Source: an uncultured Campylobacterales bacterium
Lineage (GTDB): Bacteria > Campylobacterota > Campylobacteria > Campylobacterales > Sulfurimonadaceae
Direction of reading: 5' to 3'
Length of the DNA stretch: 47,135 nucleotides
Assembly: GCA_903885085.1 (NCBI GenBank)
Contig: CAISHH010000131.1
Span: 1 to 47,135, forward strand
Part shown: positions 18,882-30,157 of the stretch, piece by piece
How the letters are laid out: each line of letters begins with the position of its first letter
Position numbering within the stretch: position 1 is the first letter of the stretch
The notes under the pieces: generated by a model
Databases searched by the model: none
What the model saw: only the letters and a program-made list of their open reading frames with translations
What the model was told of the DNA's origin: nothing
Program-made: the position numbers and the translations under genes

Positions 18882-20063
18882 TTAATGACAACCACATCCT
18901 GTGCCACAGCTCTCAGAGCTTTGTTCTGGCTTTGCAGGTGCTTTTGGAGTAGCCGCAGCAGTTGAGCAAGCGCTTACGCCTGGAGGTGTATTTGGCTGAA
19001 TAGCTTGGTTATCTACTCCGCCATCTGCATTTACTTTTTCTATCATAGCCCATACTTTTTCAGCAGCAGCCATATAACGTTTTGCAGTTTCACTTGTTGG
19101 AAGAACATAAACGATAGGTTTCCCCTCATCTCCACCAGTTCTTACAGCCGGCTCAATTGGAATCTCTGCAACGATAGTTGTGTTAAACTCATCAGCCATA
19201 GGTTGTGTCGTGCCTTTTCCAAAGATATCATATTCTACACCAGTATCTGGAGCGATAAAGCCACTCATATTTTCAATGATACCCGCTATTGGAATGTTCA
19301 ATTTTTTGAACATATCTAGAGAGCGGCGTGAATCATCAAGTGAAACCATTTGTGGTGTTGTAACGGTTAGACCTGCAGTTACAGGAACGCTTTGCGCCAA
19401 AGTAAGCTGAGCATCACCGGTTCCTGGAGGCATATCAATAACCAAAACATCTAATTCAGACCATAAGATATCACGTAAGAACTGCTCGATCGCTTTCATG
19501 ATCATAGCTCCACGCCAGATAAGTGACTGACCCTCTTCCATGAGTGAACCCATAGACATCATCTCGATACCATAAGCTTTGATTGGAAGAACTTTATTTC
19601 CGTTGATCTCAGGCTTGAGGCTCTCAACACCAAGCATACGAGGAATATTTGGTCCATAGATATCAGCATCTAAAAGACCTACTTTTTTCCCTTGCATTGC
19701 AAGTGCGATAGCGATATTGACTGATGTAGTTGATTTACCAACTCCACCTTTACCTGAACTTACCATCAAAAAGTTCTTTACTTGCGGAGCGATATTTTTA
19801 CCGCGTGATGAACTCTCGCGAGGCATTTTTGGAGCGGCAACGTTGATATTGATCTCTGTTGCTCCTATTGCTTTTAATTCAGCTGTTGCTTCATCTTTAA
19901 TCTGTGCCGCCACTTCTGGTGCACTTGATGTAATATCAATAGTCAAACTTACCGCCGTACCACTAACATTGATGCTATTAACAAATCCAAAAGTCACGAT
20001 ATCCTTGGTAAAACCTGGATACATTACTTTAGAAAGTGCAGTTTTTACATTTTCTTGAGTCAT
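18882..20063 (-). CDS. mrp: Mrp/NBP35-type P-loop ATPase, Fe-S cluster carrier (N-terminal MIP18/DUF59-like domain, C-terminal Cys-rich tail)
   Basis: MVSSGKGGVGKSTTSVNIAIALAMQGKKVGLLDADIYGPNIPRMLG; C-terminus CGTGCGCH. Confidence 0.95.
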   Translation of the reverse strand: MTQENVKTALSKVMYPGFTKDIVTFGFVNSINVSGTAVSLTIDITSSAPEVAAQIKDEATAELKAIGATEININVAAPKMPRESSSRGKNIAPQVKNFLMVSSGKGGVGKSTTSVNIAIALAMQGKKVGLLDADIYGPNIPRMLGVESLKPEINGNKVLPIKAYGIEMMSMGSLMEEGQSLIWRGAMIMKAIEQFLRDILWSELDVLVIDMPPGTGDAQLTLAQSVPVTAGLTVTTPQMVSLDDSRRSLDMFKKLNIPIAGIIENMSGFIAPDTGVEYDIFGKGTTQPMADEFNTTIVAEIPIEPAVRTGGDEGKPIVYVLPTSETAKRYMAAAEKVWAMIEKVNADGGVDNQAIQPNTPPGVSACSTAAATPKAPAKPEQSSESCGTGCGCH

Positions 20064-20280
20064 TCTTTCTCCTATAATTTTGTATTGAATTAAATGTTAC
20101 TTTGTCTAAATAGAGTTATATCAAAAGTTCATTAATCTTATCTGAATAGATTATCTCGATCTTTTATTTTCAGCAAAAGAGGATAAAAAGTATCTTGTTT
20201 TACACAATGAAAATAAATAATACCTAGATGTCAAATAAAATGAAGTAAAATCGCCGTCCGCGTGGGACAACGATAGAAAG

Positions 20281-21666
<1,386 letters not shown>

Positions 21667-21805
21667 CTATTTTCAAACTCTTTATGTACTTATACAAGAG
21701 GGCACAAAAATCTACCATCTCTATAATCATTCATATAAAATATTTCAACTAGTTTTAAAGTTATAGAATTTTACACAAACAAGATAAAAAAAAGCTTTTT
21801 ATATG

Positions 21806-21839
21806 TATAATTTCGTAACAGTTTTACCGATACAGGAGA
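21806..21839 (+). promoter_or_regulatory. Candidate -10 element (TATAAT 21806-21811) and Shine-Dalgarno (AGGAGA) for ispDF
   Basis: TGTATAAT about 33 bp before the TTG start; AGGAGA shortly upstream. Confidence 0.5.
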
Positions 21840-21843
21840 CTTT

Positions 21844-22965
21844 TTGTCTGATTTAACGCTCATAATACTTGCTGCTGGAGATTCTACACGTTTTAAAACC
21901 CCCGTTAAGAAGCAATGGCTCCGAATCGGCATGGAGCCTTTATGGAATTTTGTAGCTTCTAGATTTGAAAAAACAGAAAAATTTTCCAAAATCATCATTA
22001 CAGCTTCAAAAAACGATGTTTCATTTATGCACAGCTACACAGAACATCAGGTCATCCAAGGCGGAGCAACTCGTCAAGAATCACTCAAAAATGCTCTCTT
22101 ACATGTAAGCACTCCTTATGTTCTCGTCACAGATGTTGCACGTGCCTGTATCAGCGATCTTCTGTTACAAAGAATTTTAGATAAAAAAGATAAAGCCGAC
22201 TGCATCATTCCTGCCTTACATGTAAGCGATACTATTGTTTATGAACACGACACTGTAGATCGAAATAAAATCCTCCGCATCCAAACACCTCAACTTTCAC
22301 GCACAGATGCTTTGAAGCAAGCACTCCGAACTGAGACTGAATATACAGATGAAAGTAGTGCCATCGTTGCAAACGGCGGCACAAGAGTTTTTGTTGATGG
22401 TGAAGATGAGGCATTTAAACTCACATTTGCTGGAGATATCAAAGAACTCGGATGTTTACAAGCACCCTCAAATGTTACATTAGTCGGCAACGGTTTTGAT
22501 GTTCATGCTTTTGATGATAAGGGTGAAATGTTTTTATGCGGTGTGAAAGTCGAAAGTGATTTTGGATTTCTTGCGCACAGTGATGGCGACGTTGCAATTC
22601 ACTCACTTATCGATGCACTTTTGGGAGCTGCTGGGATGGGTGATATAGGAATGCTTTTCCCTGATAATGACGCTATATATAAGGGAATTGATTCAAAGAT
22701 ACTTTTACAAGATGTCGTCAAAAAGCTTACAGGCTTTGGATATGCAATTGTAAACGTCGATATCACTATCATCGCAGAAACTCCACGTATCGGAAAATAT
22801 AAAGATGAGATGAGAAAAACTCTCTCAAAAATACTTGAAATCCCCATATTTTGTGTAAATGTCAAAGCGACAACTACGGAAAAACTTGGATTTATAGGAC
22901 GCAACGAGGGTGTTGGCGTTCTTTGTACTGCATCATTAAACTACTACAATTGGACAAATAAGTGA
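21844..22965 (+). CDS. ispDF: Bifunctional IspD/IspF enzyme (MEP pathway), TTG start
   Basis: IspD half: LTLIILAAGDSTRFKTPVKKQWL; IspF half: VGNGFDVHAFDDKGEMFLCGVKVESDFGFLAHSDGDVAIHSLIDALLGAAGMGDIG. Confidence 0.95.
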   Translation: MSDLTLIILAAGDSTRFKTPVKKQWLRIGMEPLWNFVASRFEKTEKFSKIIITASKNDVSFMHSYTEHQVIQGGATRQESLKNALLHVSTPYVLVTDVARACISDLLLQRILDKKDKADCIIPALHVSDTIVYEHDTVDRNKILRIQTPQLSRTDALKQALRTETEYTDESSAIVANGGTRVFVDGEDEAFKLTFAGDIKELGCLQAPSNVTLVGNGFDVHAFDDKGEMFLCGVKVESDFGFLAHSDGDVAIHSLIDALLGAAGMGDIGMLFPDNDAIYKGIDSKILLQDVVKKLTGFGYAIVNVDITIIAETPRIGKYKDEMRKTLSKILEIPIFCVNVKATTTEKLGFIGRNEGVGVLCTASLNYYNWTNK

Positions 22966-23849
22966 AAATATTAATTATCGAAAATGAGATCTATTTAGCA
23001 CAAAGCATTGCAACAAAACTGGGTGAACTCGGTCACATCTGTGACATGTGTACCTCTACGAAAGATGCCCTAAAAAGTAATCTTTATGATGTCGTTTTAC
23101 TCTCTACCAATATCAATGGTCAAGATTTCAATCCTATTATTGAAGCTTTCAAAAAGTCTATTGTTATATTGATGGTTTCATATATCAGCAATGATACTGT
23201 CTCAAAACCACTCTCCTTAGGCGCAAAAGATTACATTCTTAAGCCCTTTATGATAGAAGAACTCATCCGAAAAATCAACCATTTTCAAGATTATGAACGT
23301 CTAAAGCATCAATCAGAATCATATGAGCGATACCTTAATCACAATTTTGCATCTATTACTGATGAACCAAATATTTCAAATATGGAACTTCCGATTTTTA
23401 TCTCGTGTAATTTTCAAAAGTATTCAGATTCATTTGCTTTTAAATATGCAAATAAACAAAATAAGCCACTCTATTTTGTCTCTTTAACTAATCCTAAAGC
23501 GATAAGTGAAATCTCGATGCTACCAATTAGCACCATCATCTATGTTACAGATTTTCAAGTGATCAAAAAGTCTGATAAAAAAGAGTTTTTGGATCTTATT
23601 AAAGGGAGAAATGTTATTGTTTCTAGTACAGATAAGATAGATGATGTAGACTATGAGATCATCGATATCAAAAGTGATAACAACATTTTCGATCAAAGTG
23701 ACATCCTTCCTATCGAGGATTATGTCAAATATATTGTGTTAAACTACCAACATAAATTTCCAGATACAGAACTCTCTAAAAAACTTGGAATATCTCGAAA
23801 AAGCTTATGGGAAAAGAGAAAGAAATATGGCATCGCAAAGAAAAAATAG
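22962..23849 (+). CDS. Atypical response regulator (receiver-like domain plus Fis-type HTH), likely not phosphorylatable at the usual Asp
   Basis: MKILIIENEIYLAQSIATKLGELGHICDMCTSTKDALKSNLYDVVLLSTNINGQD...AKDYILKPF; C-terminal LSKKLGISRKSLWEKRKKYGI. Confidence 0.8.
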   Translation: MKILIIENEIYLAQSIATKLGELGHICDMCTSTKDALKSNLYDVVLLSTNINGQDFNPIIEAFKKSIVILMVSYISNDTVSKPLSLGAKDYILKPFMIEELIRKINHFQDYERLKHQSESYERYLNHNFASITDEPNISNMELPIFISCNFQKYSDSFAFKYANKQNKPLYFVSLTNPKAISEISMLPISTIIYVTDFQVIKKSDKKEFLDLIKGRNVIVSSTDKIDDVDYEIIDIKSDNNIFDQSDILPIEDYVKYIVLNYQHKFPDTELSKKLGISRKSLWEKRKKYGIAKKK

Positions 23850-25017
23850 AGTTCTTGTAATCGACTCTGAAGCGGCTTCAGCTTTAGAGTTTTTAAAAGC
23901 TGGGCTTTTATATCCAGTTGTCTCATTAATGAATAAAACTGAAGTTTCGGAAGTTCTCTCAACCTCAACAGTAAATAAAAAAATATTTCCCTTTCCTTTT
24001 ATCCTTGCACCCTCTGGAAAACGTAATGAAGTGGTTCTTCAAGAGATGCATGCAGGTGAAAAACTTGATCTTATATGTAATGGAGAGCTCTTTGCCACAC
24101 TTATTGTAGAAGAGGTTTTTGAGATTGACCCAAAAGAGAGGCTTCGCCATATCTACGGAACAGATGATGAAACACATCCGGGAGTAAGATCGACTAGTAA
24201 AAGACTTGGTAAATATGCTGTTTGTGGTGATTATACACTCGCTCATGAGATTCCAGATCTTCATAAAGAGTATATCAAAGAAGCTATAGAGCTCTTAAAT
24301 GCTAAAAATATCACGGCTATTATGATGGCAGTAAATCCTCTTCATCGTGCACACGAGAAGCTTATAAGACAATCTTTAGAGTCAAGTGATCTGACTGTCA
24401 TATTTCTACTCAAGCCTTATGAAACTGCTGACCTTCAATATAACCTCAGATATGAAGCTTTGAAATACTTTATTGACAACTATTTACCAAAAAATAGAGT
24501 TATTATTGTTCCATTGGAAACTAACTATATCTTTGCAGGGATCAATGAGATCATCATCGATGCTATTGTTGCAAAAAACTATGGCTGTACAAAACTTACC
24601 ATTGGACCAAATCATGCAGGTCTTGGGATGTATTATGATAGCAATACAAACAAATCTATTCTTGATCGTGTAACTGATATTGGCATCAATATCTCTATTG
24701 CAAGTGAATATGTTTACTGCAATATATGTAAAACACTTGTCAGTACAAATACCTGTCCACATGGTCAGCACCACCATATCTCTTATCATGCAGAGTCTAT
24801 TTTGGAACTTTTAAAACTTGGTATTGTTCCTCCAGCAGTACTTGTGAGAAAAGAGATCTCGGCGCTTTTGCTCTCAAAAATGTTTAAAAATAGATTTAAA
24901 AATCTTGAAAAGATGTATTACAATCTTCTTCCTATCGGCGGCCTTTTAGAGAGCCATACGGAAGAAGAGTTTTACAAAGAACTTATGAATCTTTACCAGA
25001 CAACATCACTTACTTAG
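23827..25017 (+). CDS. Sulfate adenylyltransferase (ATP sulfurylase)-like protein with divergent active-site motifs
   Basis: GTDDETHPGV, MAVNPLHRAHE (HxxH kept), TIGPNHAGLG, fold-level similarity to ATP sulfurylase; probable start ATG 23827 (track ORF from 23785). Confidence 0.75.
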   Translation: MASQRKNRVLVIDSEAASALEFLKAGLLYPVVSLMNKTEVSEVLSTSTVNKKIFPFPFILAPSGKRNEVVLQEMHAGEKLDLICNGELFATLIVEEVFEIDPKERLRHIYGTDDETHPGVRSTSKRLGKYAVCGDYTLAHEIPDLHKEYIKEAIELLNAKNITAIMMAVNPLHRAHEKLIRQSLESSDLTVIFLLKPYETADLQYNLRYEALKYFIDNYLPKNRVIIVPLETNYIFAGINEIIIDAIVAKNYGCTKLTIGPNHAGLGMYYDSNTNKSILDRVTDIGINISIASEYVYCNICKTLVSTNTCPHGQHHHISYHAESILELLKLGIVPPAVLVRKEISALLLSKMFKNRFKNLEKMYYNLLPIGGLLESHTEEEFYKELMNLYQTTSLT

Positions 25018-25024
25018 GATTTTA

Positions 25025-25534
25025 ATGAACCGTTTTTTTATCACTCTATTTTACAGTGGACTCTCGCCAAAGGCTCCTGGAACGATGGGTTCTATAGTCG
25101 CACTGCTTATTGGAATTCCTGCCCTTGCCTATCTTGGTAATCAGCTTATGTTTACACTTACTCTGCTTATCTCAGCGATTGCTATCAAAGAGATCAATCG
25201 CTATGAAGCGTCAAGTGCTACTCATGATGATAAAAGTATCGTCATTGACGAACTTGCGGGAATGTGGTTTGCCCTTTCTTTTGCACCAGGGACGATGCTA
25301 AACTTCAGTGATATTTTTGATTTTTCTAATGGTTTTTTGATTCAATCACTTTTAGCATTTGTACTTTTTAGATATTTTGATATAGCAAAACCTTCCATAA
25401 TAGGAAGAATCGATAGAAATATGAGCGGAGGTCTTGGAGTGATGCTCGATGATATCGTTGCAGGTTTTGCCGCTGGAATATCTGCAGCGGTTTTATGGCA
25501 AGTATGGTTAAAACTTCTACCATATTTTGTATAG
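25025..25534 (+). CDS. pgpA: Phosphatidylglycerophosphatase A
   Basis: YSGLSPKAPGTMGSIVALLIG; VIDELAGMWFAL; DIAKPSIIGRIDRNMSGGLGVMLDDIVAG. Confidence 0.93.
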   Translation: MNRFFITLFYSGLSPKAPGTMGSIVALLIGIPALAYLGNQLMFTLTLLISAIAIKEINRYEASSATHDDKSIVIDELAGMWFALSFAPGTMLNFSDIFDFSNGFLIQSLLAFVLFRYFDIAKPSIIGRIDRNMSGGLGVMLDDIVAGFAAGISAAVLWQVWLKLLPYFV

Positions 25535-25540
25535 AAAAGC

Positions 25541-25577
25541 CTTACACCCACAGGGCACTCCGCATGTAGAGTGCCCT
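25541..25577. repeat. Short intergenic repeat copy A with hairpin AGGGCACTC-CGCATGTA-GAGTGCCCT (possible bidirectional terminator)
   Basis: Perfect 9-bp stem 25552-25560/25569-25577 between convergent pgpA and gdhA; related to copies at 39376-39408 and 41610-41640. Confidence 0.7.
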
Positions 25578-25618
25578 CTACGTAGAAATATATCTTGGAT
25601 TTAAGAGTTTAATAAATC

Positions 25619-26977
25619 TTAAATCCCCTCAGCAATCATCGCATCAGCAACACGTTTAAATCCTGCGATATTTGCCCCATCTATGTAATTCCCTTCCACT
25701 CCATAATCTTTTGCTGTTAAAGCGATCCGCTTACAAATCTGTTGCATTGTTTCTTTGAGCTTTTCGTCCACTTTTGCAAAAGACCATTTTTGCATAGACG
25801 CATTTTGACTCATCTCAAACTCACTCACAGAAACTCCACCAGCATTTGCAGCTTTTGCAGGAGCGAAACATATTTTATGAGATAAAAAGAGCTCCGTAGC
25901 TTCCGGAGTTGAAGGCATATTTGCTCCCTCACTCACTGAAACACAACCGTTTTTTATAAGATTATCTGCATCAACCTTTGTCAGCTCATTTTGCGTCGCA
26001 CATGGAAATGCTGCATAACAAGGAATTGCCCAGACAGAATGTCCTCCATCAGGATAATCGGCTACTGGAATATAATTAGCCGCTCTATTGACGCTCAGGT
26101 ACTCTTCTAGAGAAGCACGTTTTTCAAGTTTGATCTCTTTAATCAATTTTAAATCAATTCCTCGGCTATCATATAATGTCCCCGCAGAATCCGAACAACT
26201 AACAACTATGGCTCCAAGAGACTGCAGTTTTTCTATAGTATAGATTGCTACATTTCCTGCTCCACTAACTGTGCAGACTTTCCCTTTAAGTGGCTCTTTT
26301 CTCTCATGCTCCAGCATTGCTTCTGTAAAATAAACAACACCATATCCTGTTGCTTCGGGGCGCATCAAAGAGCCACCAAAGATAAAAGGTTTTCCAGTTA
26401 GAACACCATCATATGTAGATGTTATTTTTTTATACTCACCAAAAAGATACCCTATCTCACGTGCACCTACGCCAATGTCACCTGCTGGCACATCCATTCT
26501 CGGCCCGATGTATTTGTGTAGTTCTGTCATAAAAGCAGAACAAAACTTCATAATTTCAAAATCACTTTTACCTTTAGGATCAAAATCACTTCCACCCTTT
26601 GCCCCGCCTATTGGCAAACCTGTAAGCGAATTTTTAAGTATTTGCTCAAATCCTAAAAATTTGAGTATTCCCTCATTTACTGTTGGATGAAAGCGAAGTC
26701 CTCCTTTATATGGTCCAAGAGAGTTGTTAAACTGTACTCTATATCCTGTGTTTACCTGAATAACTTGCTTATCATCCATCCATGTAACTTTAAATTTTAT
26801 GATTCTATCGGGAATGATGAGACGATCTAAAATGGCATATCTTTTATACTTTGCATCTGATTCAAGTAAAGGTGTAATAGAGGTAATTACCTCTTCCATT
26901 GCCTGAAAAAATATTGCATCATCCGCACAATTTGAGTGTTTAAATTTATCAAATTCATTTTTTATAATATCTAACAT
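25619..26977 (-). CDS. gdhA: NADP-type glutamate dehydrogenase
   Basis: GYRVQFNNSLGPYKGGLRFHPTVNEGILKFLGFEQILKNSLTGLPIGGAKGGSDFDPKGKSDFE. Confidence 0.97.
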   Translation of the reverse strand: MLDIIKNEFDKFKHSNCADDAIFFQAMEEVITSITPLLESDAKYKRYAILDRLIIPDRIIKFKVTWMDDKQVIQVNTGYRVQFNNSLGPYKGGLRFHPTVNEGILKFLGFEQILKNSLTGLPIGGAKGGSDFDPKGKSDFEIMKFCSAFMTELHKYIGPRMDVPAGDIGVGAREIGYLFGEYKKITSTYDGVLTGKPFIFGGSLMRPEATGYGVVYFTEAMLEHERKEPLKGKVCTVSGAGNVAIYTIEKLQSLGAIVVSCSDSAGTLYDSRGIDLKLIKEIKLEKRASLEEYLSVNRAANYIPVADYPDGGHSVWAIPCYAAFPCATQNELTKVDADNLIKNGCVSVSEGANMPSTPEATELFLSHKICFAPAKAANAGGVSVSEFEMSQNASMQKWSFAKVDEKLKETMQQICKRIALTAKDYGVEGNYIDGANIAGFKRVADAMIAEGI

Positions 26978-27026
26978 CTTTTCTCCATCTGACTTAATCT
27001 CATTTATTATAGCAGATGTTAAAAAA

Positions 27027-27827
27027 TTAGCTTCTAATCTCTTTTTGATTTGTTAACTGTTGTAAAAAGTTTGAAATATTTATGAGTGAAAAAGTAATCA
27101 AAAAAATCAAAAGTCCAGGAAAAAAGCTGACCCACCAAGCGATTTGTATTACCTCTTTTCCATCACTCATAATACTTCCCCAACTCATCTGCGGAGCCAC
27201 AATACCAAGACCTAAAAAGCTCAAAGCCGATTCTGAAAGGATCGCACCGCCAACTCCAAAAGTAAAACTGACAAAAAATATTGGTGCTAAAAGCGGCACA
27301 TAATATTTTAAAATTATCTTTGCCTTGGAAACATTAGCAATACGAAGTATCTTAATATAAGGCTGTGCGTTAATAGAGTAGCTTTCACTTCTTACGAGTC
27401 TCGCTGTTGTCATCCATCCAGTTATAGAGATGATAAGGACAAGTACCCAAACCGAGGCGTTCACATAACTCACAAGCGCTAAGAGTAAAAAGAAAGTTGG
27501 AAAAGTTAAAAATAAATCTACTATTAAAACAAAAGTTTTATCTGTTTTACCTTTAAAATATCCTGCAGTAGCACCGACTATAAGACCAATAAATGTGGAT
27601 AAAAAGGCACTGAGTATTCCAATGAGTAAAGAAACCTGTCCTCCTTCTATGAGACGGGCAAGAAGATCACGACCTAGTCTGTCAGTTCCAAGAAGATATG
27701 TAGGTGAAGGTGCACTTAATATTGCGCTTACATGTAAGACCGTTGGAGAAACGGAATAAAATAAAGATCCTACAAAACTAAAAAGCATTACAAAAATTAA
27801 AATCGCAATGCTAAAGTAAGGAATCAA
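27027..27827 (-). CDS. ABC transporter permease, OppC/DppC (peptide/nickel) family
   Basis: HVSAILSAPSPTYLLGTDRLGRDLLARLIEGGQVSLLIGILSAFLSTFIGLIVGATAGYF; SALSFLGLGIVAPQMSWG. Confidence 0.92.
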   Translation of the reverse strand: MIPYFSIAILIFVMLFSFVGSLFYSVSPTVLHVSAILSAPSPTYLLGTDRLGRDLLARLIEGGQVSLLIGILSAFLSTFIGLIVGATAGYFKGKTDKTFVLIVDLFLTFPTFFLLLALVSYVNASVWVLVLIISITGWMTTARLVRSESYSINAQPYIKILRIANVSKAKIILKYYVPLLAPIFFVSFTFGVGGAILSESALSFLGLGIVAPQMSWGSIMSDGKEVIQIAWWVSFFPGLLIFLITFSLINISNFLQQLTNQKEIRS

Positions 27828-27839
27828 ATAAAAATCACT

Positions 27840-29708
27840 TTATTGTTTGATACCAAGAAGTGTAGTCATCATTTGATCAATAGTCGTAATAATTTTTGCA
27901 CATGCACCATATGAAGTTTGATACTTAATAAGATTTGTCATCTCTTCATCCATATTCACTTTTGAAACAGAATCATACTCCTGCTGTGCTGCCGTGTAAC
28001 GGGCTGTTATTGTATCATTTGCAGCTATTGCCGCATTTGTTTGAGATCCAACAGTTGTGGCAATAGTATCAAACATCCCATAAGTTGTATCACTATAAGT
28101 AGCACCACTATTTTTTTGTGTAAATTTGATATTTTCAAACTGTGACTGAACCATTGCCATAGCGATTGCATTATTACCTGAAGTTGGTGCTGTGTTTGCG
28201 GCAATTTGTGTAGGATCTTTTTTGAGTTTACTAGCCAGATCTATATTACTTGCATCGGTTCCATCAAAAAATTTATTGAGCCCCATAGCTCCCGCAAAAT
28301 TTGTTCCCGAACCAAAACTATTATTTGAATCTAAATTGTCTTTGATAGCGAAAGTATACCCTTGCGATTGCAAACTGCTATCTTTTAAATTGATCCCTAA
28401 CGAGCCATTTGAATAACTTACAGAAAGAAAAGAATTAACATCATTATTTGCATTATTATCAGCATTATCATCTTTACTTGCTGCAACTTGTGCTTGAATA
28501 GAGTTTGAACCTGAAGTAAAAGTAGTCAAATCATCAACATTAATAGTACGCTTTGCAGCTACATTTCCATTAATATCATATACGATTAAGTCAAAACTTC
28601 CTTTTTTTATTCCCAAACCTGTATTTGTAAGTGCATCTGAGGGATTTGAGATCACTGGATTTGACTGCATAGAAGTTGTTGCACTCTGCGCATAAACATT
28701 GTTTGTACTTTGAATCAAACCTGTTGCAAACATATCTAATTGATCACTTATACCCTGAAGGAGACCATTTATCGGCTTTCCATCAGAACCTATGTCAGAT
28801 CCTCTAAGATTTAAAAGAGCACCGACACTGCCACCAGTTATATTTTGAGTAAATGGTATCTGAGCACCATCTTGACGTTGATAGTAAAGCGAATACATAC
28901 CACTTTTACTTGAGGTATTATCCAAACCTATAGGATGATAACCCGATCCATCAACAATATTGAAACCATTAATACTGATACTATAACTGCCATTTTTAAT
29001 TGCCAGATTGGAATCGACTGCATTATTTGACTCTATCTGACCAGACATCACATTTGCACCGACAAGGTTAGCTAACGAAAGTTCAAGAGTACCTCTTTGA
29101 TCTCTTAAATCGTTTGCATTATTTGCACCACCTGCTTCAGTAGTTCCAATAGCTGTATTTAGATCTGCAATCTGTTTGGCTATATTATTCACTTCATCAA
29201 TATTCGTTTTTAGTTGATCGTTCAGCTGACTTTGAAGCGAAGAAACCTGTGCTTGTGTTGTTTGAATATGTTGCGTTAAGACTTGTGTTTGCTGTGAAAG
29301 TGCTACTTTTACCGCATTGTTATCAGGATTATCCGCCAAAGATTGCCACATATTATAATAAGCACTCAAATCTGATTTGATTCCAACACCGTCTATTTCA
29401 GGAAAATAAGTTGAAACCTGTTGCAATGTACTTTTTGTAAAATCTGATGCCTGTTTATCAGCAGAGGATGAGGTATAACTGTTAAAAGTAAATTGATCAA
29501 AAATACGTGCAATTTGTTGTATTTGAGTTCCATTGCCTACTGCACCTGGAGTAAGATTGATTGGTGGAGCAGCCTGCGTCATTACTCGCTGACGACTGTA
29601 TCCATCGGTATTGGCATTTGTAATATTGTGTCCAGTCGTATCTATTGCAACCTGTGCTGCATTAAGTCCTGAATATCCGATGCTAAGAGAGTTAAATATT
29701 GATGCCAT
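27840..29708 (-). CDS. flgK: Flagellar hook-associated protein 1
   Basis: MASIFNSLSIGYSGLNAAQVAIDTTGHNITNANTDGYSRQRV; C-terminal VNMDEEMTNLIKYQTSYGACAKIITTIDQMMTTLLGI. Confidence 0.95.
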   Translation of the reverse strand: MASIFNSLSIGYSGLNAAQVAIDTTGHNITNANTDGYSRQRVMTQAAPPINLTPGAVGNGTQIQQIARIFDQFTFNSYTSSSADKQASDFTKSTLQQVSTYFPEIDGVGIKSDLSAYYNMWQSLADNPDNNAVKVALSQQTQVLTQHIQTTQAQVSSLQSQLNDQLKTNIDEVNNIAKQIADLNTAIGTTEAGGANNANDLRDQRGTLELSLANLVGANVMSGQIESNNAVDSNLAIKNGSYSISINGFNIVDGSGYHPIGLDNTSSKSGMYSLYYQRQDGAQIPFTQNITGGSVGALLNLRGSDIGSDGKPINGLLQGISDQLDMFATGLIQSTNNVYAQSATTSMQSNPVISNPSDALTNTGLGIKKGSFDLIVYDINGNVAAKRTINVDDLTTFTSGSNSIQAQVAASKDDNADNNANNDVNSFLSVSYSNGSLGINLKDSSLQSQGYTFAIKDNLDSNNSFGSGTNFAGAMGLNKFFDGTDASNIDLASKLKKDPTQIAANTAPTSGNNAIAMAMVQSQFENIKFTQKNSGATYSDTTYGMFDTIATTVGSQTNAAIAANDTITARYTAAQQEYDSVSKVNMDEEMTNLIKYQTSYGACAKIITTIDQMMTTLLGIKQ

Positions 29709-29711
29709 GAC

Positions 29712-30140
29712 CTACGCTCTAATTTCCAAAAATGATGGGTTTTTTGACGCAACTCTTTGATATCCATTCATCTCTGTAGGAACGATACGCTCTAACAAAG
29801 TATTATAAAATGAACTGACGGTCAAAACCATTTTTGCATATTTTTGATTTGTTATTCTTAAGTTTGAAAGTTCATCTCTTAGTTCACCAAGGGCACTGTG
29901 CTCTTCACCATTTAACAAATTTGCAAGATCCTTCTGCGGATTTGTGCTCATGAGTTTTGATATTTCATGATCAATCATAGCTTTTTTAGATTCAAAACTT
30001 TTAATTTTTTCATCTTTAAGCGGTAGACGATCAAACTGAGGAGTTTGCTTTGCTTCCTTTATGTCCTCAATATCAGTCTCTGTCATGCGTATAAGATCTT
30101 TTAAGTCTCCAACCGCACTTTGTAAATGATGTAACAGCAT
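29712..30140 (-). CDS. FlgN-like flagellar chaperone
   Basis: 142 aa coiled-coil-like protein between flgK and flgM; operon position and helical content. Confidence 0.6.
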   Translation of the reverse strand: MLLHHLQSAVGDLKDLIRMTETDIEDIKEAKQTPQFDRLPLKDEKIKSFESKKAMIDHEISKLMSTNPQKDLANLLNGEEHSALGELRDELSNLRITNQKYAKMVLTVSSFYNTLLERIVPTEMNGYQRVASKNPSFLEIRA

Positions 30141-30157
30141 TTTAAACTCCTGATTGT

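Noticed and set aside
20230-20275. Possible thiC terminator or small RNA around CGCCGTCCGCGTGGGACAACG
   Set aside because: Only a 4-bp core stem (GTCC/GGAC) and a weak T-tract; too weak to call.
21844-22965. ispD-ispF fusion as a novel gene fusion
   Set aside because: Bifunctional IspDF is well known in Campylobacterota and Alphaproteobacteria.
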